Assembly (NCBI GenBank): GCA_036771835.1
Contig: DAIPGN010000014.1
Span: 1 to 64,000, forward strand
Reading direction: 5' to 3'
DNA from: UBA4877 sp002399285
Lineage (GTDB): Bacteria > Bacillota > Thermoanaerobacteria > Thermoanaerobacterales > UBA4877
DNA length: 64,000 bases
The notes beneath the pieces were generated by a model. It was not told where the DNA came from and ran no database searches. It was given only the letters and a program-made list of their open reading frames with translations. The translations under genes were made by a program, and so were the position numbers. Positions 34,550-42,814 of this stretch are shown here, in pieces. Positions within the stretch are counted from its first letter, which is position 1. Each line of letters starts with the position of its first letter.

Positions 34550-34978
34550 TCAATTTCCTTCCTGCTGAGATATTATGATTTCAAGCTTCTGTCTGATCTC
34601 TTCAAGAAATTGAGACAGCTGCCGTTTTTCATCCTCTGTGTATTCGCTGAAGACGCTGTCCGCAAGCTGTGCGCGGGCGGCATACGCGTCCTCCGCGACC
34701 TTATGTCCCGACGAGGTCAGCGTCACGTCCACATTTCTCTTATCCGCCTCGTTGGCCTTTCTCGTCACATATCCCGAGTTCTCCATGTTCTCAAGCTGTT
34801 CGCTCAGCGTTGCCGAACGTCTCCCGGTGATCTCTATAAGCTCCCGCTGGGTGAGCGTTCCGTTTTCCAAAAGCAGTATGAGCAGCCTGCTCTGCCCACG
34901 GTATTTTTGAGCCATGTGCAGCGAGTGAGAGCAGCGGAAGAGCGTGTGTAACAATGAAAGATTGTCTGTATTCTCCAT
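34550..34978 (-). CDS. MarR-family transcriptional regulator
   Basis: 142 residues. Winged helix GTLTQRELIEITGRRSATLSEQLENMENSGYVTRKANEADKRNVDVTLT with the DxRxxxV-type wing. ATG 34978 follows CGGAGG. First gene of the exporter operon; paired operator-like repeats flank its promoter, so it probably represses the operon until a drug-like ligand binds. Confidence 0.9.
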   Translation of the reverse strand: MENTDNLSLLHTLFRCSHSLHMAQKYRGQSRLLILLLENGTLTQRELIEITGRRSATLSEQLENMENSGYVTRKANEADKRNVDVTLTSSGHKVAEDAYAARAQLADSVFSEYTEDEKRQLSQFLEEIRQKLEIIISQQEGN

Positions 34979-34992
34979 TTGCAAAACCTCCG

Positions 34993-35054
34993 ATTCTTTA
35001 GGTACCTTGTAATTATACTTCATCGGAATAAGAATTGCAAGGTCCCTAAAGAAT
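34993..35054 (-). promoter_or_regulatory. marR-exporter promoter flanked by two operator repeats
   Basis: On the minus strand TTGCAA (35040-35035), 17 bp, TATAAT (35017-35012). Two 17-bp arms, 34993-35009 and 35038-35054, are inverted copies of one another (two mismatches), each with an AGGTACCT/AGGTCCCT core; one overlaps the -35 and the other follows the start. Confidence 0.75.
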
Positions 35055-35061
35055 AAAAAGA

Positions 35062-35091
35062 TATAAAAAAACAGCCACCTCTTAAGGTGGC
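35062..35091 (-). terminator. Terminator of lgt
   Basis: GCCACCT and AGGTGGC form a 7-bp stem (35074-35080/35085-35091); on the minus strand it is followed by TGTTTTTTTAT. Confidence 0.8.
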
Positions 35092-35115
35092 CGCACTAAT
35101 TACGGATAAACCCGG

Positions 35116-35169
35116 CAGACCGTGACAAATAGTGCAATTTAGCGGCTGCGCGAGATCGTCATCAATCTG
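35116..35169. repeat. Palindromic intergenic repeat, copy E (54 bp)
   Basis: CAGACCGTGAC at one end and GTCATCAATCTG at the other, two bases from the lgt stop. 41 of its 54 bases match the copy at 37596 once a 29-bp insertion there is removed. Confidence 0.75.
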
Positions 35170-35171
35170 AA

Positions 35172-35930
35172 TCAATCGTAATAGCCCTTTCTACACCGCG
35201 CCATAAAATAATAGAACAGGATGAGCAGCGGTACGGTAGCCCACTGCGTCAGGGTGAGAAATCCCACGCCCCATGTATCGCTGACGTATTTTACTATGTA
35301 CAGGGGGTTTTCCCTGACGCTCTCCTCGATCAAGCCCCGCAGCAGTTGATGATAGAACAAGAACGACCAGAACTGATATCCGTAGTGCGGGCTGCTCTTT
35401 TGGATATAGAAATACCTTATCAGCAGTATGGCGCCTATGGCGGAAGCCATGAGCTGGGCGGGCCATCTGCCGAAGGAGAAGGCCGTCAGTCTGCCAAGGA
35501 CCTCTCCGTTGAATATGTTCCCTATCCTTACCAGTATATATCCGATGCAAAGCCCGGGCACCGCAAGATCCGCCAGCATAAACAGGTTGAGGTTTTTGCG
35601 CCTGGTGTACCACCAGCCTGCCAGTACGCCGCCGAGCAGACCGCCGTGCCAGGCCAGGCCGCCCTCGTACGTCTTGAACACCTGCAGCGGGTTGTGGATG
35701 AACCAGCCGGGGTCATTGGTGAGTACGAACATCAGGCGCGCGCCTATAACGCCGAAGATTATCACCAGCAGGACGGCGTTGTACAGATCGTCCTCGTCTA
35801 CGCCTCTCTTTTTGCCCTCGGCGACGAGGTATATCATGCCCAGAAGCATGGAGACGGCCATAAATATGCCGTACCAGCGCACCGATATAGGACCTATACT
35901 GAAGGCCACCGGGTTGAGATTCAAGTACAT
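35172..35930 (-). CDS. lgt: Prolipoprotein diacylglyceryl transferase
   Basis: 252 residues with seven membrane helices. The family signature GGLAWHGGLLGG (with the essential His) and LVRIGNIFNGEVLG (Arg, Asn, Glu) are present. It attaches diacylglycerol from phosphatidylglycerol to the lipobox cysteine of prelipoproteins at the membrane. Single-gene unit between the repeat/terminator and the M1 peptidase gene. Confidence 0.95.
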   Translation of the reverse strand: MYLNLNPVAFSIGPISVRWYGIFMAVSMLLGMIYLVAEGKKRGVDEDDLYNAVLLVIIFGVIGARLMFVLTNDPGWFIHNPLQVFKTYEGGLAWHGGLLGGVLAGWWYTRRKNLNLFMLADLAVPGLCIGYILVRIGNIFNGEVLGRLTAFSFGRWPAQLMASAIGAILLIRYFYIQKSSPHYGYQFWSFLFYHQLLRGLIEESVRENPLYIVKYVSDTWGVGFLTLTQWATVPLLILFYYFMARCRKGYYD

Positions 35931-36108
35931 AGGTTATCCCCTTTCTTCGTTTGCCGTGAATTTTATAATTGCGGACATGCAGCGCATTTTGTACCACATA
36001 TGTACTACATTATCCACATTATACTACAAATTATGCCGCCGAGAAAGGTTCTAATATTTACTGCGGGATAGTATTATAATAACAGACACGATAGGGGGGG
36101 GATATCCG

Positions 36109-37587
36109 TTGAAAAAATATAGGAATTTCATAATTGCGATTCTGGTCGTTGCCCTGGTCATGGGAGGATACCTTTATATCTCGGCGGACAGAAACGACGA
36201 GTACATAATAGACGCTCAGATAGATACCCGCGTGATGGCGCTGACCGGGAGGGAGACGGTGAAATATGCCAATACCGCGGACGTGCCGCTGAAGGAAATA
36301 TACTTTCACCTTTACCCCAACGCATTCAGGGATGATTCCGTTGCGCCGTTTCCGCAGGACGAAATGGACCTGGCCTACCCCGAAGGCTTTTCCCCCGGAT
36401 ACATAGACGTGCTGGGGGTGAAGGTCAGGGATAAGGAAACGCAGTTCGACATAGACGGCACCAACATGAAGGTCTTGCTGCCCCGCGAGCTGATGCCGGG
36501 TAAAACTACGGATATAGCCATAAACTTCATGGTAAAGCTGCCGCCCTGCGACGGCAGATTCGGGTACGGCAAAAATACCATACGGCTTGCCAACTGGTAT
36601 CCCATCGTCAGCGTATACGAAAAGGGAGGCTGGGACGAGGATCCCTATTACGCCACGGGAGACCCCTTCTACAGCGGGATCGCAAACTATACGGTGAGGA
36701 TGGCCGTGCCTTCGGAATATACCGTTGTGTCCACCGGAACGGCAAGGGCTGAGGAGAGTCAGGCAAACAAGATCTGGTATATAAAGGCGGAAAACGTAAG
36801 GGACATGGCCGTAGTACTCTCCGACAAGTTCAAGGTGAAGAGCGGCAAATATGACGGAATAGACGTAAATTCATACTATTTCGGTGATGACAAGATAGGC
36901 GAGCGGTCGCTCACATATGCCGCCGATGCGCTGAGATACTACAGCGAGACCTTCGGCAAGTATCCCTATCCCGAATACGACGTCGTGGCGGCGGATTTTT
37001 ATATCGGAGGAATGGAATATCCCCAGCTGGTAATGATCGACCGGTCGCTGTACAGCAAAAACAATATATTCGTTCTGGAACAGGTGATCGCCCATGAGAC
37101 CGCGCATCAATGGTGGTACGGAGTAGTGGGAAACGACGAGGTAAAGGAGCCTTGGCTGGATGAAGCCCTCACCGAGTATTCCACCATGCAGTACTTCCGC
37201 AAATTCTACGGCAGCGAGCTGTCAGACAGGTTCTGGAAGGCCTACGAAGGCTTTGCGGATAAGTATTCGGACAGCCCGAGAAAGGTGACGGATTCCGTGG
37301 ATAAATTTACCGACGGCAGCGAATACAGCGCCGTGATCTATGAAAAGGGTGCGCTCGGCCTCAAGAAGATAGAGGATGAGGTGGGCAGAGATACCTTTAT
37401 AAAGGGTTTAAGGGAATACTATAAGCAGAACAGATATAAAAACGCCGCCGCAAATGACCTGATCGAGGCCATCGGCAAGGCGGCGGGGAAAGATTTGAAA
37501 TCTTATTTTAAGAAGACCATCGGTCTATCGCACACTACCCAGGCCGGCGTCACTCTCGCCTTGGCGGCATGGTCTATATGGTTTTGA
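36109..37587 (+). CDS. Membrane-anchored M1-family metallopeptidase
   Basis: 492 residues starting at TTG 36109 with GGGGGGG eight bases upstream. An N-terminal membrane helix (about 6-24) is followed by an M1 beta domain and the catalytic region: GGMEYP (about 300, replacing GAMEN), zinc motif HETAHQWW (about 329) and EPWLDEALTEY with the third ligand Glu. It is a gluzincin aminopeptidase-like enzyme acting outside the cell. TATAAT at 36075-36080 is a likely -10. The last residues are hydrophobic. A palindromic repeat follows at 37596. Confidence 0.88.
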   Translation: MKKYRNFIIAILVVALVMGGYLYISADRNDEYIIDAQIDTRVMALTGRETVKYANTADVPLKEIYFHLYPNAFRDDSVAPFPQDEMDLAYPEGFSPGYIDVLGVKVRDKETQFDIDGTNMKVLLPRELMPGKTTDIAINFMVKLPPCDGRFGYGKNTIRLANWYPIVSVYEKGGWDEDPYYATGDPFYSGIANYTVRMAVPSEYTVVSTGTARAEESQANKIWYIKAENVRDMAVVLSDKFKVKSGKYDGIDVNSYYFGDDKIGERSLTYAADALRYYSETFGKYPYPEYDVVAADFYIGGMEYPQLVMIDRSLYSKNNIFVLEQVIAHETAHQWWYGVVGNDEVKEPWLDEALTEYSTMQYFRKFYGSELSDRFWKAYEGFADKYSDSPRKVTDSVDKFTDGSEYSAVIYEKGALGLKKIEDEVGRDTFIKGLREYYKQNRYKNAAANDLIEAIGKAAGKDLKSYFKKTIGLSHTTQAGVTLALAAWSIWF

Positions 37588-37595
37588 TCAAACAA

Positions 37596-37678
37596 CAGAC
37601 CGCGACGAATCGTGCAGCCAACACAGCAAGCAAAATTACAGTGCAATTTCGCGTTTGCACGAGAATGGCGTCGGTCTG
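37596..37678. repeat. Palindromic intergenic repeat, copy B (83 bp)
   Basis: Perfect terminal inverted repeat CAGACCG...CGGTCTG and long imperfect arms (GACGAATCGTGCA against TGCACGAGAATGGCGTC). It fills the gap between the convergent M1 peptidase and DnaI genes. Confidence 0.8.
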
Positions 37679-37679
37679 C

Positions 37680-38651
37680 TTAAATGGCTTGGATCTTCTT
37701 GAGCCTAATATCATCGCCGTAAAAGGCGTAAATGCGGAAATTGCCGAATATCCGGGAGCATATCCTCTCGGGATATGTGTTCATGAGCTCTTCTAGATTG
37801 AAGTTGGTGGATATTATCATCTTTTTTCCGGCAAGCAGCCGGGCATTGATTATATTGAATATCACCTGTTCACTGTAAGCCGTCGCTGATTCGGTACCCA
37901 GGTCGTCTAAGATGAGGAGGTCGCATTCTTCAATGAGCGCGGCCTCCTCCGTATCCTCTCCCAAGGCCGTCTTTCTCAGGACGTCGATGAGATCGGGAGC
38001 CGTCTGATAGATCACGGTATAGCCTTTATCTATCAGGTCCTTGGCTATGCAGTGCGACAGGAAAGTCTTACCCAGTCCCGAATTGCCATAAAAAAACAGA
38101 CTGCAGTCCGCATCGGGAAAGCTGTTGACAAACTTTATGCATTCCAGATAGATGTTCTCCATATTCTTTTTGGGAGATTTGGCCGAGTCTCCGAAGGGTT
38201 GATCCGAATAGAGGCTGATGTCAAAGCTCTCAAAGTTTTCATATTTGAGCACGCTCTTTAAATGGGAAAGATCGTAGAGGGCGCTTATGACGTTCTGCTT
38301 TAGGCAGTGGCACATGGCGCCGCCGACGTAACCGGTGTCCTTACAATCCGCGCACTCGTATTTTATCTGCATGCAGTCCGGGGAGTAGCCGTGTGACGCC
38401 AGTATTTCCTGTTTTTCCCTTTTTAAAGAGTCTATCTTCGCCGAGAGCTCGTCCAATATATGGCCGCAGTTTTCCGGCAGGCGGTAGGCCTCGTTTATCT
38501 TCTCCAGTCCTACGGACGATATCTCGCCGTCTATTTCCCTGATGCGGGGAAACCTCTTATATATTTCCTCCCTGCGGGCCAAGAGGTCACGGCGGTCCCT
38601 ATCCCGTTTCTTCTCATACTGCATGAGTATTTTGGATAATGGGCTATTCAC
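37680..38651 (-). CDS. DnaI/DnaC-like helicase loader ATPase
   Basis: 323 residues. N-terminal helical region, a zinc-type segment CADCKDTGYVGGAMCHC (about 99-115), then AAA+ with Walker A FYGNSGLGKTF and Walker B LLILDDLGTE. It loads DnaB onto DNA, presumably the intein-bearing DnaB at 9068. It overlaps the dnaD-like gene upstream by eight bases. Confidence 0.9.
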   Translation of the reverse strand: MNSPLSKILMQYEKKRDRDRRDLLARREEIYKRFPRIREIDGEISSVGLEKINEAYRLPENCGHILDELSAKIDSLKREKQEILASHGYSPDCMQIKYECADCKDTGYVGGAMCHCLKQNVISALYDLSHLKSVLKYENFESFDISLYSDQPFGDSAKSPKKNMENIYLECIKFVNSFPDADCSLFFYGNSGLGKTFLSHCIAKDLIDKGYTVIYQTAPDLIDVLRKTALGEDTEEAALIEECDLLILDDLGTESATAYSEQVIFNIINARLLAGKKMIISTNFNLEELMNTYPERICSRIFGNFRIYAFYGDDIRLKKIQAI

Positions 38652-39573
38652 CGGAGCCGCTCCTCTCCAGCAGGCGCTTTTCCAGTTCCTTTACATCGTA
38701 GCTCCGCTGGTTGTAGCTGTTGAAATAATGCTTGGGGGCCACGAATCCTGCGGCGGTCTTAGGCTTAGACACAGGCTTGCCGTTTCCCTTGTTGGTGATG
38801 ACCTTGTTTATATAATTGAAATTGGGTTTGTTGATATTCATTATGCAGACGTTACAGGCCTCCAGTATGTCGTCCTCGCTGGCGTTCTGCTCGTCCATCC
38901 ATTGGTTTATCATATTCTTATGGGCCTCCGCTATTTCGTCGGGATTGAGCCCCAAAGCCTGATAGACCTTCCGGTAGATGTTCCAGCGCTTTTCTTCGCT
39001 CTGCAGATGTTCTTCCACGTCGTAGCCGTTTCTTATGCCCGCGTCGTACCATCCCTGGGCGACCTTGGACATGTAGTTCAAATTGGTCTTCTTTTTCTGC
39101 AGGCAGTATTCCACCAACAGCGCCGGGATCTCCAGGGAAAAGCCGTATTTGTCGAGCCATTCCAGAAAAGTATCCATCTCTTTGGGAGACAGCGGCCTGC
39201 CCAGCTGGTTCTCTATGTACTCAAACATCGACTCCATCTCGGATGTCTCGTATCCGTCCGCTTTTTGATGTGTATAATTTACGGATTCAGGGGAAATATA
39301 TATAATGCTGCAGATGTTTCCTCCGCTGGATTTATATTGTATAAGTCCCTGCGAAGCCCAGTAATCCAATGCCTTGTGGAATGTGTCGGTATCCATGCCC
39401 AGCATTTTGGAAATATCGCGGATGTCCATCTTTATCCCCTGATAGAGCAGATATAGTCCGAGCATATATACTTTTATATATTCACCGGGCGCATCCGGCA
39501 GGTATCCGGTTATAAACGCGTTGGATACCGGTGTGCTGCCGATCCCGCTTTCATCAAAACGAAATTCCAACAT
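38644..39573 (-). CDS. DnaD-domain replication initiation protein
   Basis: 309 residues. N-terminal winged-helix region (LGLYLLYQGIKMDIRDISKMLGMDTDTFHKAL), then two DnaD/DnaB2-type helical domains with YDAGIRNGYDVEEHL near 180, the YxxxIxxxW-like motif of the family. The second ATG, 39573, is better placed after AGAGGGGG than the ATG at 39579. Co-transcribed with the helicase loader; together they prime helicase loading. Confidence 0.88.
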   Translation of the reverse strand: MLEFRFDESGIGSTPVSNAFITGYLPDAPGEYIKVYMLGLYLLYQGIKMDIRDISKMLGMDTDTFHKALDYWASQGLIQYKSSGGNICSIIYISPESVNYTHQKADGYETSEMESMFEYIENQLGRPLSPKEMDTFLEWLDKYGFSLEIPALLVEYCLQKKKTNLNYMSKVAQGWYDAGIRNGYDVEEHLQSEEKRWNIYRKVYQALGLNPDEIAEAHKNMINQWMDEQNASEDDILEACNVCIMNINKPNFNYINKVITNKGNGKPVSKPKTAAGFVAPKHYFNSYNQRSYDVKELEKRLLERSGSGE

Positions 39574-39816
39574 ATTCATCCCCCTCTGAAATAATTATAT
39601 CATATAAGTCGGGGGTACGGATTAATATTATTTTATACCTTTCATAACATGATATTAGAGAAAACACTGTTTCTTGCGGCCTGCGCCAAGCCCTTTCAGA
39701 TTTATGACAGCCGGCAGGAAAGAATAGGAAAATCTTTGTTAAGTCTTTTAATTACTGCCACATTATACTATAATATGAAGTTGTGGGCCGAAAAAGACAA
39801 AAGAAAGGGATGAGGT

Positions 39817-41145
39817 ATGGAGACGGAAAGTAATATAAAAAACTTTTTTAGAGATAAGAAACTGATACCCATTGTTTTGGCTTTGCTTACATTTTTATCA
39901 TGCCTGTTTTATTTTTCCGGCTTTGCATATGCGGTCGTCGTTGACGGTAAGGCGATTGGATACGTAAAGCAGCAAGATGAGGCCGCCGAAGCTATCAAAG
40001 AGGCTAAGGATTACATAAAAAAATTTTATGGGTTGGACGCATCGACGGCGGATGAGGTGGAATACCAAAGGGCCAGGCCTCCTAAGGGGCAAATAATGGA
40101 CAAGGAGCAGTGCAAGATCGCTTTCTTGAACGGCCTGGACTTTAAAGCTCATGCCGCTTGTATATACATAGATGGTAAAAAGGCGGTGGCATTGAAGGAC
40201 AAGGCGGCTGCCGAGAGCACTCTGGACACAATAAAAACGCTGCTCTCCGGCGGCGACGCGAATGCCTCCTTCAAGCAGAAGGTGGAGATCAAAGAGGAAA
40301 ATGTGGCGCCAGGCGAGGTGACACAGACGGATAAGGCCCATGACATACTCTTGAAGAGCGACAAGATGACCACATATACGGTAAAACAGGGAGACACCCT
40401 GTGGAATATTGCCATAGCCAACGGTACGTCGGCGGACAAGCTGCTGGCGCTGAACAAGGACATCAAGGAGACGACGATGCAGCCGGGCGATACCGTGGTT
40501 TTGGACAAACCCCAGCCGCTGGTCACCGTGGTGACCAAAAATGTGGTGACGTTCAACATGCCGATACCCTTTGAGATCGAGAGCGTAGGCGACAGCAGCC
40601 TTCCCATCAGGATCACGAGGGTGAAGCAGGAGGGTGTGGACGGCAGCAAGAAGGTGCAGGCGGAGATAGTCAAGGAAAACGGAGTAGAGGTGGCGAGAAA
40701 CGTCCTGAGCGAAGAAGTCCTTTCGCAGCCCGTCAAGAAGATAGTGAGGATAGGCACCAACAGGACATTGGCATCGGGGATATTCTCCTATCCGGTGACC
40801 GGAGTGCTGACATCCAGATTCGGACAGAGATGGGGCCGGGAACACACCGGCGTGGATCTGGCGGTAGCCAAGGGTACAAGGGTCAAGGCGGCGGACGGAG
40901 GCAAGGTGATCTTTGCCGGAAGCTGCAGCGGATATGGCATACTGGTAAAGATAGACCATGGCAACGGATATGTCACATACTACGGACACCTGAGCAAGAC
41001 GCTGGTGAGCCGTGGCGAAAGGGTGGCCAAGGGTGACGTGATAGCCCTGTCCGGCAATACCGGACATACTACCGGTCCGCATCTTCATTTTGAGGTGAGG
41101 AAGAACGGGACGCCCGTGAACCCGCTGAGCTACCTGAGCAGATAG
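39817..41145 (+). CDS. M23 endopeptidase with LysM and G5 domains
   Basis: 442 residues: N-terminal membrane helix (18-40), LysM domain (YTVKQGDTLWNIAIANGTSADKLLALN, about 188-215), G5 domain (about 230-312) and C-terminal lysostaphin-type M23 domain with HTGVDLA and HLHFEV zinc motifs. It is a peptidoglycan hydrolase held at the membrane. Start ATG follows AAAGGGATGAGG. It lies just upstream of the walRK region; such enzymes are typical WalR targets. The 39580-39816 gap holds TATACT/TATAAT candidates at 39764-39774 and a single TGTTAA, but no gene. Confidence 0.92.
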   Translation: METESNIKNFFRDKKLIPIVLALLTFLSCLFYFSGFAYAVVVDGKAIGYVKQQDEAAEAIKEAKDYIKKFYGLDASTADEVEYQRARPPKGQIMDKEQCKIAFLNGLDFKAHAACIYIDGKKAVALKDKAAAESTLDTIKTLLSGGDANASFKQKVEIKEENVAPGEVTQTDKAHDILLKSDKMTTYTVKQGDTLWNIAIANGTSADKLLALNKDIKETTMQPGDTVVLDKPQPLVTVVTKNVVTFNMPIPFEIESVGDSSLPIRITRVKQEGVDGSKKVQAEIVKENGVEVARNVLSEEVLSQPVKKIVRIGTNRTLASGIFSYPVTGVLTSRFGQRWGREHTGVDLAVAKGTRVKAADGGKVIFAGSCSGYGILVKIDHGNGYVTYYGHLSKTLVSRGERVAKGDVIALSGNTGHTTGPHLHFEVRKNGTPVNPLSYLSR

Positions 41146-41213
41146 GTCATAGCGAAGCAGAGTGCAGCTAAATTGCAGTACAATTTAGCGGTTGTGATTT
41201 TAGGCGCGGCCTG
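41144..41213. repeat. Palindromic intergenic repeat, divergent copy F
   Basis: About 70 bp beginning at the M23 stop codon. GTGCAGC and the block GTACAATTTAGCGGTTGTG match the middle of copies B and E (GTGCAATTTAGCGGCTGCG). Confidence 0.5.
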
Positions 41214-41239
41214 AACAAAACATATGGATTTTAATTCTA

Positions 41240-41269
41240 TTAGACAAGGCCTTCTAATATCTATATAAT
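41240..41269 (+). promoter_or_regulatory. Candidate sigma-A promoter
   Basis: TTAGAC (41240-41245), 18 bp, TATAAT (41264-41269), 33 bp before the MA-type peptidase gene. Confidence 0.5.
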
Positions 41270-41302
41270 GATAATGTGATATGGATATAAGGGGGCCTTC
41301 TT

Positions 41303-42073
41303 ATGAAGAGACGACTTTTCCCAATAGTGCTGCTGATCGTTGCACTACTTTTTTCAGCCGGGGCGGCCATGCCCAAGGCGATGGTCACATTTTATCCCGT
41401 CTATAAGGATATAGCCTCGCATCACATGATAAGCAATCTTGACGATTATGAGATATATGATACGGCTCATTTCAATATATACCACAGGGAAAACGAAGAC
41501 ATAAAGGATATAGCAAAGCAGGCGGAGAGAAGCTACCGGTTCATTACGGACGATATGAACTATTCTCCTCAGGCAAAGATAGACCTTTTGGTGTTTCCCA
41601 ACTATGAGACGATGGACTCCTTCATGGGGCTCAAGGGCGAGAATGCCGAAGGCGCTTATAAAGAGGGCGTATTGGGCGTGCTGTCGCCGTCGGTGACCGG
41701 CGGCCTTGACCCGGGGGTGATACCTCACGAGCTCACGCATCTGGTGGTGGACGACATAGCCAAGGGCAATTACCCCATATGGTTCACCGAAGGAGTGGCC
41801 CTGCTGGAGGAATACAGGATAAACGGCTTTCTCTGGGGGCAGGGAGTAGACGAGGGAAAGGACCGTTATACGGTGGCGCAGCTCACCGATTCCTTCAATG
41901 AACTGGATACGGATATGGCCTATAAGAGGTCGCTGGATATGATAAAGGGCATATCCGACGATAAGGGCTACGAGTCGCTGCTCAAGGTCATAGGATATCT
42001 CGGCAGGGGCGACGACCTGAAGACGGCGCTGTCGGAGATCGGGGTGGGAATAAATTCCTTAAACAATTTTTAA
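41303..42073 (+). CDS. Exported peptidase MA-like zinc metalloprotease
   Basis: 256 residues with a signal peptide or anchor (about 5-22). Zinc motif PHELTHLVVDD with IWFTEGVALLEEY downstream, the peptidase MA-like arrangement (HExxH plus Glu). It acts outside the membrane; substrate unknown. AAGGGGGCC upstream of ATG 41303. It lies between the M23 peptidase and walR. Confidence 0.8.
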   Translation: MKRRLFPIVLLIVALLFSAGAAMPKAMVTFYPVYKDIASHHMISNLDDYEIYDTAHFNIYHRENEDIKDIAKQAERSYRFITDDMNYSPQAKIDLLVFPNYETMDSFMGLKGENAEGAYKEGVLGVLSPSVTGGLDPGVIPHELTHLVVDDIAKGNYPIWFTEGVALLEEYRINGFLWGQGVDEGKDRYTVAQLTDSFNELDTDMAYKRSLDMIKGISDDKGYESLLKVIGYLGRGDDLKTALSEIGVGINSLNNF

Positions 42074-42120
42074 GCAGGAATCGCAGGCTTATTGTAGAAT
42101 TATATAGCGGGGTGATTTAC

Positions 42121-42807
42121 ATGGACGCTAAGATACTTGTCGTTGACGATGAAAAACCCATAGTGGACATACTTAAATATAATCTGGAAAAGGAAGGGTA
42201 CAATGTGCTGACGGCCTACGACGGGGAAGAGGCGATAAAGATCGCCACCAGCGAGGAGCCCGACCTTATACTGCTGGATATAATGCTTCCCAAGGTCGAC
42301 GGCTTTTCCGTATGCAAGACGCTGAGGCAGAAGCTCAGCACCCCCATAGTCATGGTGACCGCCAAGGAGGAAGAGGTGGACAAGGTGCTGGGCCTGGAGC
42401 TGGGCGCAGACGATTATGTGGTGAAGCCGTTCAGCATGCGGGAGCTTTCGGCGCGAATAAAGGCCAATCTCAGGCGGATACAGATGAGCGAAGACCCGGA
42501 CGGCAAGATAATAAGCTATGGGGACCTCGTCATAGATCTGGAAAAATATGTGGTGCGGAAGAAGGGAAAGCAGATAGACCTGACGTCTCGGGAATTTGAT
42601 CTTTTAAAGTTCCTTGCGGTAAACAGAGGCCAGGTCTTTTCCCGGGACATACTTTTGGAAAAGGTGTGGGGATACGAGTATTACGGCGATATGAGGACGG
42701 TGGATGTTACGATAAGGAGGCTGCGGGAGAAGGTGGAGGAAGACCCGGGAAGCCCCAGGTACATATGCACCAAAAGAGGTGTTGGATATTACTTCGGTGA
42801 AGAATAA
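42121..42807 (+). CDS. walR: Response regulator WalR (YycF)
   Basis: 228 residues, OmpR family. Receiver domain with DD acid pair (VVDDEKP), phospho-Asp in LILLDIMLPKVDG and Lys in VVKPFS; C-terminal winged helix RTVDVTIRRLREKVEEDPGSPRYICTKRGVGYYF. ATG 42121 is taken, with GGGGTGA five bases upstream. Gene order walR-walK-(insert)-yycH-yycI-...-walJ-htrA identifies it. It controls wall hydrolases through TGTWAH direct repeats, which are present at two promoters in this window. Confidence 0.95.
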   Translation: MDAKILVVDDEKPIVDILKYNLEKEGYNVLTAYDGEEAIKIATSEEPDLILLDIMLPKVDGFSVCKTLRQKLSTPIVMVTAKEEEVDKVLGLELGADDYVVKPFSMRELSARIKANLRRIQMSEDPDGKIISYGDLVIDLEKYVVRKKGKQIDLTSREFDLLKFLAVNRGQVFSRDILLEKVWGYEYYGDMRTVDVTIRRLREKVEEDPGSPRYICTKRGVGYYFGEE

Positions 42808-42814
42808 GGGGTAC

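Noticed and set aside
39737..39774. Possible WalR boxes before the M23 peptidase gene
   Set aside because: Only one good box (TGTTAA); the second position reads TTAATT. The spacing to TATACT fits, but the match is too weak to claim.
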